Source of the DNA: Tanytarsus gracilentus
Lineage: Eukaryota > Arthropoda > Insecta > Diptera > Chironomidae
Reading direction: 5' to 3'
DNA length: 64,000 bases
Assembly: GCA_038502055.1 (NCBI GenBank)
Contig: JAXRKN010000024.1
Coordinates: forward strand, 1-64,000
Below, in pieces: positions 44,801 to 56,581 of this stretch. Each line of letters opens with the position of its first letter. Within the stretch, counting starts at the first letter, position 1. The translations under genes were made by a program, and so were the position numbers. The notes beneath the pieces were generated by a model. The model saw only the letters and a list, made by a program, of their open reading frames with translations. It searched no databases and was not told the DNA's origin.

Positions 44801-47037
44801 AAACCTTCCGCGTAATTTTTTAAAACGATTAAATTTCAATCCTTTAAAGATTTTTTAGTGTACCCACGAAGTGGTGTAACACTATATGCGCCTATTTCCG
44901 TCCGTCCGTCTGTCTGTCTGTTCCATCGAGATCTCGGCTCCTGAGATAGCTAGAGACTTGTAGTTTTGAAATGGTGTCTATAATTTAGATTCGGCCATTT
45001 TAGGAATTATGAGGGTCATGACCACAGGTCGTGCCATGGACAGCCCTAAATGCCATTTTTCACACAAATTTCCTGTTATATGGCTTATGTATGTCGTTGA
45101 CTCGTATTTGTATCAGGAATCGAAAGGCATTATATATTTGAGGAATGTCTATCATGGCATCCAAGAGTGCCATCAATGTCTATCCGGCCGGCCAGTAGTG
45201 CCCCTAATGTCCATTTTTTAAAAGTATGGCTTATGTACCTCGTTGAACTCGTAATTGCATCAGGAATTGATTAGTATTGATGATTTTTGAAGAAGACCGC
45301 ACGGCCGGCCAGGAGTGTCCAAGGAATGCCCTAATGTCATTTTTTAAAAGATGGCTTCATGTACCCGTTGAATAGATTTGACCAGGAATCGATTGGATGA
45401 TTGAAAATGGAACACTGGGAAAATGGAAATAGGAAAATGAAACATAGTGGAAAAAGGAAATAGTGGAAAATTGAACATGGTGAAAATGAAACATAATGGA
45501 AAATGAAACACAGTGGAAAATGGAACATAGTGGGAAATGGAACATAATGGAAAATGAAACACAGTGGAAAATGGAACACAGTGGAAAATGGAACATAGTG
45601 GAAAATGGAACACAGTGGAAAATGGAACACAGTGGAAAATGGAACATAGTGAAAAATGGAACATGGTGGAAAATGAAACACAGTGGGATATGTAACATAA
45701 TTGAGAAATATTTTCCATAAGGCTTCCCTTTTGGCTTCTCCAAGGCTTCTTCATAGGACTTCCCCATGTTACATTTCCAATACTGATCTGTTACAAGTGG
45801 GTTACACGGCAACACCCACGTGTGGGTTTTGAAACATTTTTTTTGATATGAAATGTGATGAAAATTTTGTTGTTGTACGGTGAAAAAATTCAAATAAAAA
45901 AAATAGGCAAAAGTGATCTTCCGGGATGCGATGGTGATTTTATAGAAGAAAAATATTATTTTTTAATTACGTTATATTTTTTGAAAATTAGTTCAATTCT
46001 TAAAAAATTCAAAATTTATTTTAAATTCTTAAAAAATTCAAAAATAATTTTAAATTCTTAAAAAATTCAAAAATAATTTAAAATTAAAAAAAATCTCATT
46101 AAAATCTTTCACAAAAAATTCTCAGTAATTTTGCGTCATTTTTTCCTCACGCTTCAAGAATTTCATTCACTAAAATTCTTCTCATTTGTGTCATCGTCAT
46201 TTGATTATCATTAAAAGTCTTTCGAGAGCAAAAAAAAATTACGAGAGATTTTCATTCATGAGCATGTGATAGCAAGAAATGGAATTTAAGTGTGACACAT
46301 TGTATGAGTTTTTATGGCATTATTGTGAAATTCGAGAGGGAAATCCAAGGGAAGTAAATGGAATTAGATTGGTGGTGGATAAAAAAGTGGAGAAAATTTA
46401 AATTTCGAGATTTTTTGATTTTAAGCAAAATTAAATTAAATTTTTTATTTTTTTTTAATTTAAATCAAAATTTAAGGAAATTTTTGTAGGTTTTTGTAGA
46501 ATTAGATTCAATTTTTTTCTAATAACTCGTTGAAAATTTATTTTATGCAAAATGAGAAAAATTTCTTTCTTTCAAATAAAGTTTTAGTGACGTCATGAAA
46601 AAATTAAACAAAATCAGCATAAATTTGACTTTTTGACTCTCGATCGAGTCCCCAAAAATCTCCATATCAAAACTCATCCAAAATTTAGCTTCATCAGCCA
46701 TGTGGTTTCACTCCATATCTAATTTCAATCCCTTTTCAAATAAATCATTTCTTCATCCAGCACAAAAAAGACTCTTTTACGTGTGTTTGTGTTGTTATTC
46801 TCTCATTTTCTATCCTTGAACGGGACGAAGCAAAAAAAAATTCTCTCTTTTGGCGGGAAGATCGGAGAGCGGGCAATTTGGGACATTGGAAAGACTTTTG
46901 CAGGTAGAAAAAACTCACCTGGATCCATTTTGTGGTGTATGTGGCTGTGCGGCCTCGATGGGATCCTCGAAAATCTGCTCGCGATCCTCCTTCGAAAGCT
47001 CCAAATCAGCAAATTGATCGGCGACGTTTGATGCCAT
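41873..47037 (-). CDS. Imp: Imp (IGF-II mRNA-binding protein, four KH domains)
   Basis: Cytoplasmic mRNA-binding protein controlling localisation, stability and translation. Exons (minus): 47037-46919, 43662-43492, 43438-42319 and 42175-41873 give 570 residues. Exon 1 is an acidic N-terminus (MASNVADQFADLELSKEDRE). Exon 2 is a single RRM (TTKVIISGIPQHANFSDVE..YGNVEECDAV). Four KH domains follow, with GXXG loops GRQG (about residue 158), GKSG (about 238), GTKG (about 382) and GKGG (about 478), then a Pro/Gln-rich tail. The one-RRM plus four-KH layout and the length match Drosophila Imp; vertebrate IGF2BPs have two RRMs. The 3.2-kb first intron holds a Helentron-like repeat. Upstream non-coding exons are likely but not located. 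Confidence 0.95.
42262..42301. repeat. 20-bp direct duplication at Imp intron 3
   Basis: ACTGTCGCACTTTTATGCAC is followed at once by ATTGTCGCACTTTTATGCAA, 13 bp inside the splice donor. Possibly a recent slippage product. Confidence 0.7.
44858..45836. mobile_element. Helentron/mini-me-like repeat, copy 2
   Basis: Same head (TACCCACGAAGTGGTGTAAC), GTCY tract, GAGATCTCGG and tail (TGATCTGTTACAAGTGGGTT..CACCCACGTGTGGGTTTTGA) as copy 1 at 9011-10016. Its 129-bp units are decayed, and a different 17-bp minisatellite fills the second half. Lies in Imp intron 1. Confidence 0.6.
45405..45690 (+). repeat. 17-bp minisatellite
   Basis: About 16 units of AAAATGGAACACAGTGG with variants. Because 17 is not a multiple of three, open frames appear in all three minus-strand frames (repeats such as FHFPLCSI); these are not genes. 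Confidence 0.85.
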
Positions 47038-50000
47038 TTTTCACTCTTTTTTTAAATTATGCGCCAAAAAGTTTAATTTTAAAATTTATTTTTCGAAAAT
47101 TTTATTTTTAATTTTTTTTCTCTTCCGGAAATTCTCACGGACACATTTGAAGTTTTTGCTCTCACTGCTCGCGTTTGCCGCTACTTTTTTTTCACTTCTT
47201 TTATTTTCGGTGGAAAAAATTCTTTTTCTTACTTTTGCTTCACTTTTTCAAGGCTGTTCTTTTTTAACCCGAAAATTTATATTTTTTTTGTGTATATCGA
47301 AAGAAAAGGGATGCGAATGTTCACGTTTTTGTTCACTCAGAAAAAAATGTGTGTTTTAAAAATTTAGAAGCGGATGAAAAACTTTTTTCTATGTGCGATG
47401 TTTTGAAAATTTCTTAAGCGATGGATTTTGATGTTGTTTTTTTTTGGTTTATTTTGATGGTGAAAAATTAAGAGATGAAAATTTTATAGAAGCTTTTAGC
47501 TTAGATTTTGGGGCTTTTGGCTGGAAATAAAGAAAAATTATTAATTTTTTGAAAATTGAATTAATTTTGAGTTTAAATTAAAGTTCAAAGTGGCTTCATT
47601 CAAAAAAATTCGTTAATTAAAATTTTAACATTTTCAAGGAGTGTTTTAGATGCGAAAAATTCAGTACTAATTTTCAATGAAAGACTTTCCCTAATTATAA
47701 TTAAAATAAATTCTTCAAATGCTAATTTTTGGTATCTAAAGAACAGCAAATTTCTCTTATTCACTTCAAGCAACTTTTTTGCTGTTTTTTTTGTGGATAA
47801 TTTTCAACTTTTCTATTGTTAAATTTAAAGAGGAGAAAAACAATAAGAAAAAATTTCAAAAAGTTGAAAATGAGTCAAAGACGCTCTTTGTGAATTCTTT
47901 CATACGATTTTTGATAATTTTCTAGGTGAAAAGAATAATTTTTATTGTTAACCGCTTGATGAGGGATTTAAATACTTTTTTTTTGGTGGAGTTAAGTGAA
48001 AAGAAAATGAGAAAAAATGGATTTAATTTGGATGAAATTAAGAATTTTTTTGATGGCTTCAGAACTTAACTTTAATGACTCGATTTTTAGGTAGATTTCT
48101 ATAATTTTTGGGAGTTTTAATAATTTAGGAATTTTTGATGGCTTTAAATTTTGATAACTCGATTTTTACCTAAATTTCAGAAGTTTTTGAGAGTTTCAAT
48201 AATTTAGGAATTTTTCATAATTTTCAAGAGTTTTAAAAATGAATTTTAAATTATGATTTTTTGACTATTTTAAATATTTTGCAGAAAAAAGTTAAAATCA
48301 TTAAAAAATTACATAAAATATTTATGAAAATTTTAATTTGTGAATATGACAAATTTTAAATAATTTTGTAAATGTTTAAAAATCTAAAGATTTTATTTAG
48401 TTATTTAAATTTTTTAAAAAATGTCCAAAAATTAGTTTAAATTCGATAATTTTTATATTTTCATTTAATTTTAACAAGAAAAAGTCATCATAAAATTTCA
48501 TTAAAACAAATTCTAAATTTCCTAAATTTCTTTTAAAATTTCCTAAATTCTCTCTCAAAAATCATTTCATCATTTATCTAAATTCAAATTAATTTCCTAA
48601 AAATCTAACATCAGGACTCTCAAAATTTCTCATTTTACAGCTAAAATCCTCTTCATTTTTCCTCCAGCAATTCTAGCCTCGAAAATAATCTTCAACATTT
48701 CACTTAAACTCCTCTCAACCCTCATAAAACTCCCTTTTTAACATTAAATAATTTTGATGGCACAAAACTCTTTAAAAAAACTCAACTTACTTTGTCGAAA
48801 TTTCAAACTAAACTGAGAGCGAGCCGGCAAATGAAATTCCAATAATGAGGCAAAAAAAGGGAATTAAAGAACGAAGCGAAAGAGCGAAGAAGAAGAAAAA
48901 TCTTTTAATGAGAGACGCGAGTGAAGAAGAAGAAGCAAAAAGCATAAGAATTGGTTCTAAGAGAGGATTTTGAGGTGGTGTTAGTGAGCGAGAGTTCTAA
49001 TCCATTTACGCATGCACACAAAACTCACAAATTCATTCATTCGACGAGGAAAGATTTTAGGGAAAATCAAAATATTCTGCTCACAATATGCCGCTTTTGT
49101 CTCATCATCTTCTTCTTATCGTCTTTTTTCGAAATTTCAATAGAACTCTTGGTGAGAGAAGAAGGAAAGAGATGCGAAAATAAAATCGAACGGTAATCGA
49201 ACAACAGGAATTTTTTAGTGAGGAGTTTTGATATTGAATTTGAGGTAAAAAATGGGATAGTTGGATTCTGATTTGAAAGAAATTTATGGAAAGTTTTTAG
49301 TTGGATTTTTATGGGGATTTTTGAAAGTTATTAAGGCTAAAAGATTAATTTTTACCTAATGTAAAAAATTAATTTTTAAATTATGTTGAATCGTTAAAAT
49401 ATTTAAATTTTTTAAACTTTAAAAAGGAAATTTTATAAATTTTGAGAATTTTTTCAAACAATTTTTAATATTTAAAAAATTTTCAAATTTTTTTTGAACG
49501 TTAAAAAGTATTTTAAATTTTTTTTTTCAATTTTCCTTTTCTTCCAAATTTCCAAACCAATTTTTTACCCTCCTAAAAAAATTTCTATTTTTAATCTTCC
49601 TTCCTTTCTTTTGTTTTTATTTTCTTTATTCACTTTCGCTTTTATTTCAATTCTTTTTAGCCTTCCCAAAAAAAAACTAAAGCTTTTGTATATCGCGAGC
49701 ATGCAAACTCACTGAGTGAGATTTTGGATAATTCTTAGAAAACCTTGAGGCGATTTTGGCTATGATATCGAAGTGAGGCAGTAGCGTGGTATTTTATAAA
49801 ACGAAGGTTGAGAATTTTTTGGTGATTTTATTTTTAAAACGTGAAAAATTTAATTAAATTTTAAGTAGTTGAAAAATTTTCCAAGTTCTACTTTTTTAAT
49901 TTTTTAATTAAATTTTTGATGTAAATTTTTTTAAAAATATTTTATAATTTTTATAATTTTTTGATGTCATTTTTCAACTTTTAAAGTTCTTTAATAAATT

Positions 50001-52759
50001 TTTTCCATCCCGCCAAAAAACAATTTTTTCGGTTAAAATCCAAAACTAGCCTCATTGTCCATTGATCGTTGAAACTAGAGCAAGTAAATCATCTTCGCAA
50101 ACTTTCCCATGGTCCATCTCGCAGCAGCCCAAAGACCGTCAACAAAAGGATTCAAATTTCTATTCAAAACTCTGACCGACGATTTTTTAATCAAGTTCTG
50201 TGGACTCACAAAAAAAACCCGCAAAACTAGAAAAAAAAGTCGGCGGGTTAAAAAATTTCTCGCAATTTTTTCAAGTCCTAGACCGTAAGTTTTTCTTCTT
50301 TTCGCAATTTCTCATTCAAGTCTCGTGTTTCTTAACATTAAATCAGCAAAAATGTTCGCGCCACAACAACGAGAAGTTTTTTTTCGTGTGAATTTTATGA
50401 GAGAGAAGAAATTCATTGGAATCGATTAAATTGCGAGCTGGTCAAGGTGATTCGAGGGCTTCTGTGGATGTTTGCGATTAGAATTGAATTTTTTGAGGTG
50501 TTTTAAATTTTAAATTTACGTTAAAAATTTTAAATTTATTAATTATGTTGAATTTTTTGTTTTAAAGTTTGAAATTGCATGAATTTATTTTGTTAAATTC
50601 CCTTCAAATTCATAAAAAAATAAAAACTGCATTAAAATTTTTAAATTATTTTTGTAAATTCAAAAAATCCGTTAAAAAATTTAAAAATAACGTCTGAAAA
50701 TTTGCATCAAAATTTCTATTTAACTTCCTTCAAATTCCCAATCTCACATCTTTTTTCCCTTTTTCCACGAATTCCATATCCATTCGCAATAAAAAATTGC
50801 AGCATGTGCAGTTGAGAAAAGAAAAAGAAGAATTTCTCTTTTTTATATGCTGGCGGTGTGTAAAGTGAGACGCAAAGCCCCGCAAGAGAGTTCAACAAAT
50901 GACTTAATTGCATTCGAAAGGGTGGAAGTCAAAGGAACAAGAAAATGTCGGTCAAGAGCCGAAACGGAGACGAGAAACTTAATGACATAAATTTTGTCAA
51001 GGTAGAAGAGAATTTTTGATGAATTATTCGAAGGCCTCAATTTGTTTACATGAGTAATTGAAGTCGGACAATAAAATTTTCATGTTTCGAAGTTAATTGA
51101 AATTTTTATTGTTTGATAAAAATCAATTTGAATTAAAAACCAGCTTGAGGGTATTTTTTTTAAAATAATTTTAAGCGTGTTGAAATTACAGAAAATAATA
51201 ATAATTTTTTTTAATTCACTCAATTGATTTCATGAAGATGAAATAAAAAAATACGAATATTTTTCATGTGGTCGGTATTTCCGGATGAGTTTTTAAATTA
51301 ATTTCAATGTTTTTAGATTTTTAGAATCTAAATCGAAGTTAAAAATCAGTTCATTTTTTCTTTATAAAGAATCTGTTCAAAATTTTATATTTAATTCCTA
51401 AACCATTCCATTTTTTAAATCTCATTTATGTCCAATCTAAAAACCTTTCAGATCAACAACCCTAACCTCAATAAAATCACCACCAATTTTAACTTTCTCA
51501 CTCCACTTAACGCGAATAAAAATTTATATCTTAGTCGAGGTAAACAAAATACATCATCAACCACGATGACATCATCAACCTCGCGAAATGCTTTAGAATA
51601 AAATCGCTCTACAAACAAATACGACGCAACGTTTTTTTTTCTTTTGTCGGCAAAACATTCGCACTCGAATTTCAATTGTTGCAAAGAAATCGAAGTTTTT
51701 TCTGGAGTGATTTTTGATGGCGCTAAGTTGATGTGGAAAATTGTGAAGAATTATGAAGATGGACTTTAATTTTTAAGGGAGAAAATTTTGAATAAAATTA
51801 TTTTGAGACTTTTTTAAAAATCCAAAAAAAAAATTTCAGAAATTTTGTTTAAAATTTTTATGACAAAACTTCTTCAATATTTTTTTAATACAAAAATTCT
51901 TCATTTAATTGAGAATTTTATTAAGACTTCCGAATTTCTTTAACAAACTAATTTAATTTTTTTTCTTCACGTTTCTTCTTATCATCTTTTACAGTTATCT
52001 CCAATCGTCATTTTCTGTCTCGATTTCATCACCGTTTAAAAGGCTTTCAGCTCTCGCGGTTCGTGTTTACAAAATTTATTAGCTCCAATACCGGAATTTA
52101 AGAAAATCCAGAATTGAAATATTTTTTCTGATAATTTTTTTTTGTAGATTTTTGTCTAGAAAACTTTAAAAGTTGACTTGCAAAAAAAAAACTTTTGTTT
52201 ACACTTCGATGGAAAAAATTTCTGCCAAGTCATTTCAAACTTAAAAAAAATCTAGGTCACACATAATGAAAAATTCATTCACGGAAAAAATTATTTTTAG
52301 TTTTCAAAAATCAACAAAGAAATCCGAAAAGTTAAAAACAAATAAATAAAAACACGGAAGTGAAATTTCGACAAAAATAGCGAGAGAAAAAAAATCTTAT
52401 CAAATTCTTCTTTTGCATTGACATCACGAGAACATTTTTTTGTGTGCCTCATCTCACTCACATCTTTACGATGAGAATTCATTCATTGACCGGCTCATAA
52501 AACAATCTTTGGCGTTCTTTTTATCAGCAAATCGTGAGTGTGTTGGTGGATGCGAGACACATTGTGGGATTTTTGTGTCGAGTGCGTAGCTGGCTCGAAA
52601 AATTATTTAGAATTCGATGGACGACAATTTCTTATCACTGCAGCGACGAAGCGCCGGCGAAATAATTTGTGAGGAATTTGTAAATTGATTTTAAAAATAA
52701 TTTAAATTTAAATTTTATTTTACAAAAATTAAATTAAATTTTAAAAAAATTTTACAGAA
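47038..52759. other. A/T-rich upstream region of Imp
   Basis: No gene is supported in 5.7 kb. Short GC-richer islands (48780-49190, 50040-50240, 50740-50960, 51430-51680) could be enhancers or non-coding 5' exons of Imp, but nothing in the sequence decides this. Confidence 0.5.
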
Positions 52760-53608
52760 ATCAAATTTTGAAAATTAATTGATTGATTGATTGATTGATT
52801 GATGATGCTGAGAGGTAGCGCGTTGGAGTTACCAAGGAGACGAAACCATGCAGACTCTTAAGATTTCTCTTAAGAATAGAGTATAAATACCCCTTTTTTC
52901 CCCTCAACAGCAGGCGTCCCCGCGGGTCGCACCTCGGGAGCTGCAACACACGTCTTGAAAAAGAGCCTAGCGATCGATTCCCCCTCAGAGTTTAAATGTT
53001 AGTCGACATGGACGCAAGCGGAATTTCCCAATCAAGACGCCGTAATCCATGACGTAATAAATTGTCATTGTGAATTCACAATTGTGGGTTAGTTAAATAA
53101 ATCAAAGGTGGTTAAGGCGGCATTGTATAAAAGTTACCGTCACTACAACCGTCCTCAGCCCTGACAAGCTGTTAGGAACTGGCCCACCCACATTACAAAA
53201 CAAACAAACATAAAACATAAATTTATAAAGCCAAATTCAAACAATTATAAAAGTTGGTTTATCATCTCCCTTCCTCCATTAAAATAGGGAAAGGAGGGGG
53301 AAAAAGGGTATTAAAGTTTTCGCCGAAAAAAACCCTACTTTCTTCCTCAACTGGTCACTAAGATTAACAGTTGGTTTTGTTGGATACCAACGAATACGAT
53401 ATCAAAACCCATTTTTTAAAAATCTTGCGAAACCTCCAATGCCTTTTTCCCCTGTTTAGTTATTAGTTTTCTCTATCAACTATCTGACTGATCTCTGTCT
53501 CTATTCAAAACAATTCAAAAATATAATTTTTATACAAAAAAAAACCACCCGATGCGCTTATTTTCCCCTGGTTAAGTTAATTAAATTATCAAATTTTGAA
53601 AATTAATT
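52760..53608 (-). mobile_element. Retroposed element with 21-bp target duplication and (AATC)n tail
   Basis: ATCAAATTTTGAAAATTAATT is repeated at 52760-52780 and 53588-53608, enclosing 807 bp (52781-53587). On the minus strand it ends GCTACCTCTCAGCATCATC + (AATC)n, like the elements at 15711 and 37976. It shares the CTTCCTCAACTG..CAGTTGG motif with 15711-16777. It has no ORF for a reverse transcriptase and no poly-A at either end. Probably a non-autonomous element moved by a LINE with a simple-repeat tail. Confidence 0.6.
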
Positions 53609-56226
53609 TATAAAAAATTAAATTTTGAAAATCATTTTATAAAAATTAAATTTTCAAAATAAATTTTACAAAAATTATACTAAATTTTGAAAATTCAAAA
53701 AATAAACTTTTATTTTTTTAAAAATGTTATTAATTTATTAATTTTTATAGTTTCAAATCTTTTAAATTTGTTTTTCAAAACTTTCAAGAAGCTCAAAATT
53801 AATTCAAATAATTTTTTTCTCACATCTCCACCACATCTAAACTAAGTGACCTTGACAGCCTTTCGCATTAAAAATATTCTCATATTTTTTTTTCGGTTTA
53901 ACCTCAACGAGTGAAATTTAACAAAATTTAGCACGCAATCTTGCACTCGACAAAAAAAATCTCGTGATGCTCAAAAAAAACGAAGAATTTTTTTATTGAT
54001 AAACATTTCATCAACGCCATGACTGAGGGCCGTGAAAAAGTTCATTCAACTTTTTTTCTCTTCTATTTTTATCATCAATAAACTTTTTCTCACTTTTTGC
54101 TGTGAATTTCAGCCGCAAAATTTTTTCACAATTTTTAATTCGAAACCTTTAAACTTTTTTTGTTGATAAATTTCACAAAAATCAAAAGTTCACGACTCTA
54201 AAATATGGCAGAGTGCAGTAGCACGTTTTCCGCCTTGTCGAACTACGTTTTCGGGATTGTTGTTGTAGAGTAGACTGACTGATGTGCGTAAGGAACGAAT
54301 TGGAAAGAGATACGCAGAATAGCGGTGGTGAAGGAGAAAAAAATTCTACGCACTTTTCTGCTTTGTTTGTGTTCGTGCTGAATGTTTTTCCCCGCTCGAA
54401 CACAAACAAAAATTTTCTCTTCCAATCGCTGACTTTTTTCTCCATTGTTTACGTTTCGCGCGAATTTCGATGAAATTTTGCATAATTTTCAACATTTTCA
54501 AGCTCTTTCGGGTAGATTTTAGTGAGAGTTTGCGAGACTTTTCGCTTTCATCAAGAATTGCGCGGTAATTTTCGATAAATTTCCGCCTTACAAGGGCGAA
54601 CGAAGCCACGCGGTAAACTCCGACGATATTCACCTCAAATTTTCCGCTTTTCACTTCCAAATTGACGTCGAAACGGGAAAAGTTCACTTTTTACACCACA
54701 ACGCGAGTCCGGAAAAACTGAAAATCAACTGTGAGAAATTTTTTGCTATGTTTTTTTCTCTGAATGGAGCTCAAGACTCTCTATTCACTCTCCGCTTTTG
54801 AACGACACTGAATCGCTATAGCTGAATAGCCATTGCTTCACTTTTTCGGAGAGATTTTATCGATCGAATGTTTTGCTTTTGATTGTTCGCTCCTCAACAC
54901 TTAAATGTGAATGTTTGCGTTGGTTTTGGAGAGTGAGAGGGAGGCAGAAGGAGAATTTACTTGACGGCGTTTTCAATGCGAAAAAAGAGCTCGAAAACAT
55001 TCGAGGTTTTTTACTCCAAATGCCGCATAATAAAAAATTAGTGTTGGTTGTTTCATGAAATGTCTACAAATTAATTCGATAAATTCGAAGGAGGAGAAAA
55101 AAGACGTTGGAAAAACTTATTAAAAAGTTTTTTTGGTTGTAAATTTTGAATTTTAATCAATAATTAGAGAAAAATAAATTGGCATAAGAATTTTATCGAT
55201 TTTTTAACTTGTAAAATTTTAAAAAATATTTTTAATTAAAATCTTAATTAAAAAAAAAAATTTGGTATAAAATTTTTTAAAAACTATGAAAAATTTTAAT
55301 TGAGAAAAATAAATTGGCATAAGAATTTTATCGATTTTTTAACTTGAAAAATTTTTAAATATTTTTGCTTCTTGATAAATTTATTAAAATTCAAGACACA
55401 AATTTTTAATTTTTCTAAATAAATTTTAATTTTTCTAAAAATATCTTTTTACCTCATTGAAATCTTTTACTTTTTCATTTTTCAGCAAATTTAATTCCTC
55501 AAATGCAACAATCTGCATCCAATCACTAAAAAGTGCATCTTTTGTGTTCGCGCACGACTGAATTCTATTCAACAATTTTGTATTCAGCTGAAAGGGTTGC
55601 AGTGGACTAATGAAAATTGCATTGCACATGATTTTACGCACTTTGAATTTGCATGTGCAACACATAAAATTTTTTTGCATGTGTGGATGCACTTTTCTGA
55701 CCAATCGGAGAGTGAAAATGGTAAAAGTGGAAAATTTTGATTTGAAATTCAATGAATGGAGTGTAAATGGGTTGAGTTTGAAGAAAAGATATTGATTTTT
55801 TAATCAAATCAATTTTTAAATATTTAAAAATTGAAAAATTTTGAGGCATGAAAAATTAAATTTTTATCTGCCAAAATTGAATTTTTTAATGTTTTTTTTA
55901 AATTTTAATTAATTTAAAAATTTTGGGGTAAAAAAAATGAATTTTTAAATATTTTTTAAATTTCAATAAAATTAGGGTGAATGCTACGTTTCCCCTAATT
56001 AAATTTTTTAACCTTTAGATCAAAATAAACAAAATTTAAACTTGTTGATTTAAGATTTTCAACATTTTCAATCTTTCGACCCTTTTAAAAGAATTTTTTC
56101 CCACGCCATAAACTCATAATGAACTTTCTGATAAAAAATTCAATTATTTTTCACCTTTTTGATCTTTTCGATCGATGGCATGGAATAAAAAATGTGAAAA
56201 TATGATTCAAGAACAAACCAAAAAAG
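53609..56226. other. Intergenic region between Imp and Ir21a-like gene
   Basis: No protein gene is supported. 54180-54850 is markedly less A/T-rich and contains a minus-strand TCAGTCAGTC initiator-like motif near 54268-54278; it could be a distal Imp promoter with a non-coding first exon. The frame at 55435-55752 (minus) lacks recognisable protein features and was not called. Confidence 0.4.
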
Positions 56227-56233
56227 TATAAAA
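56227..56233 (+). promoter_or_regulatory. TATA box of Ir21a-like gene
   Basis: TATAAAA followed by GCAGCTGCAGTCAGTTGAGG. This predicts a start site near 56258 and a 5'UTR of about 320 nt. A TCAGTTG lies only 19 bp away, too close to be the matching initiator. Confidence 0.5.
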
Positions 56234-56581
56234 GCAGCTGCAGTCAGTTGAGGAAACTCAAAGTTTTAAGAACCTCGGTAGGTTCAAAGTTAAAAAGTGA
56301 AAAGTGAAATTAAGAAAGTAAAAAGTGAAATTAAAGAAAAGTTGAAAAAGTGGAAATTGAAAATTATGAAAAAAATTAGAAAGTTTAAGAAAAGTGGAAA
56401 AAAATAAAGTTGAAAGTTTAAAGGTTTAAGAAATTTTCAAAAAATGTGAAAGTTTAAAAATAATAAAAATTAAAAATTCGAAGTTTTAAAAACCTAAAAT
56501 AAAACCTATTGAAGCTAAAATAACCTTAAAATGACTTTAAAACACCAAAACGACCAATTTGGATTAAAAAACTAACAAAAA

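Noticed and set aside
45337..45893. Three overlapping minus-strand frames with FHFPLCSI-type repeats
   Set aside because: Produced by a 17-bp minisatellite read in three frames.
48951..49196. 81-codon frame upstream of Imp
   Set aside because: No recognisable feature; within expectation for A/T-rich non-coding DNA.
55435..55752. 105-codon minus-strand frame
   Set aside because: No signal peptide, domain, splice partner or protein-like composition bias; opposite strand is open too.
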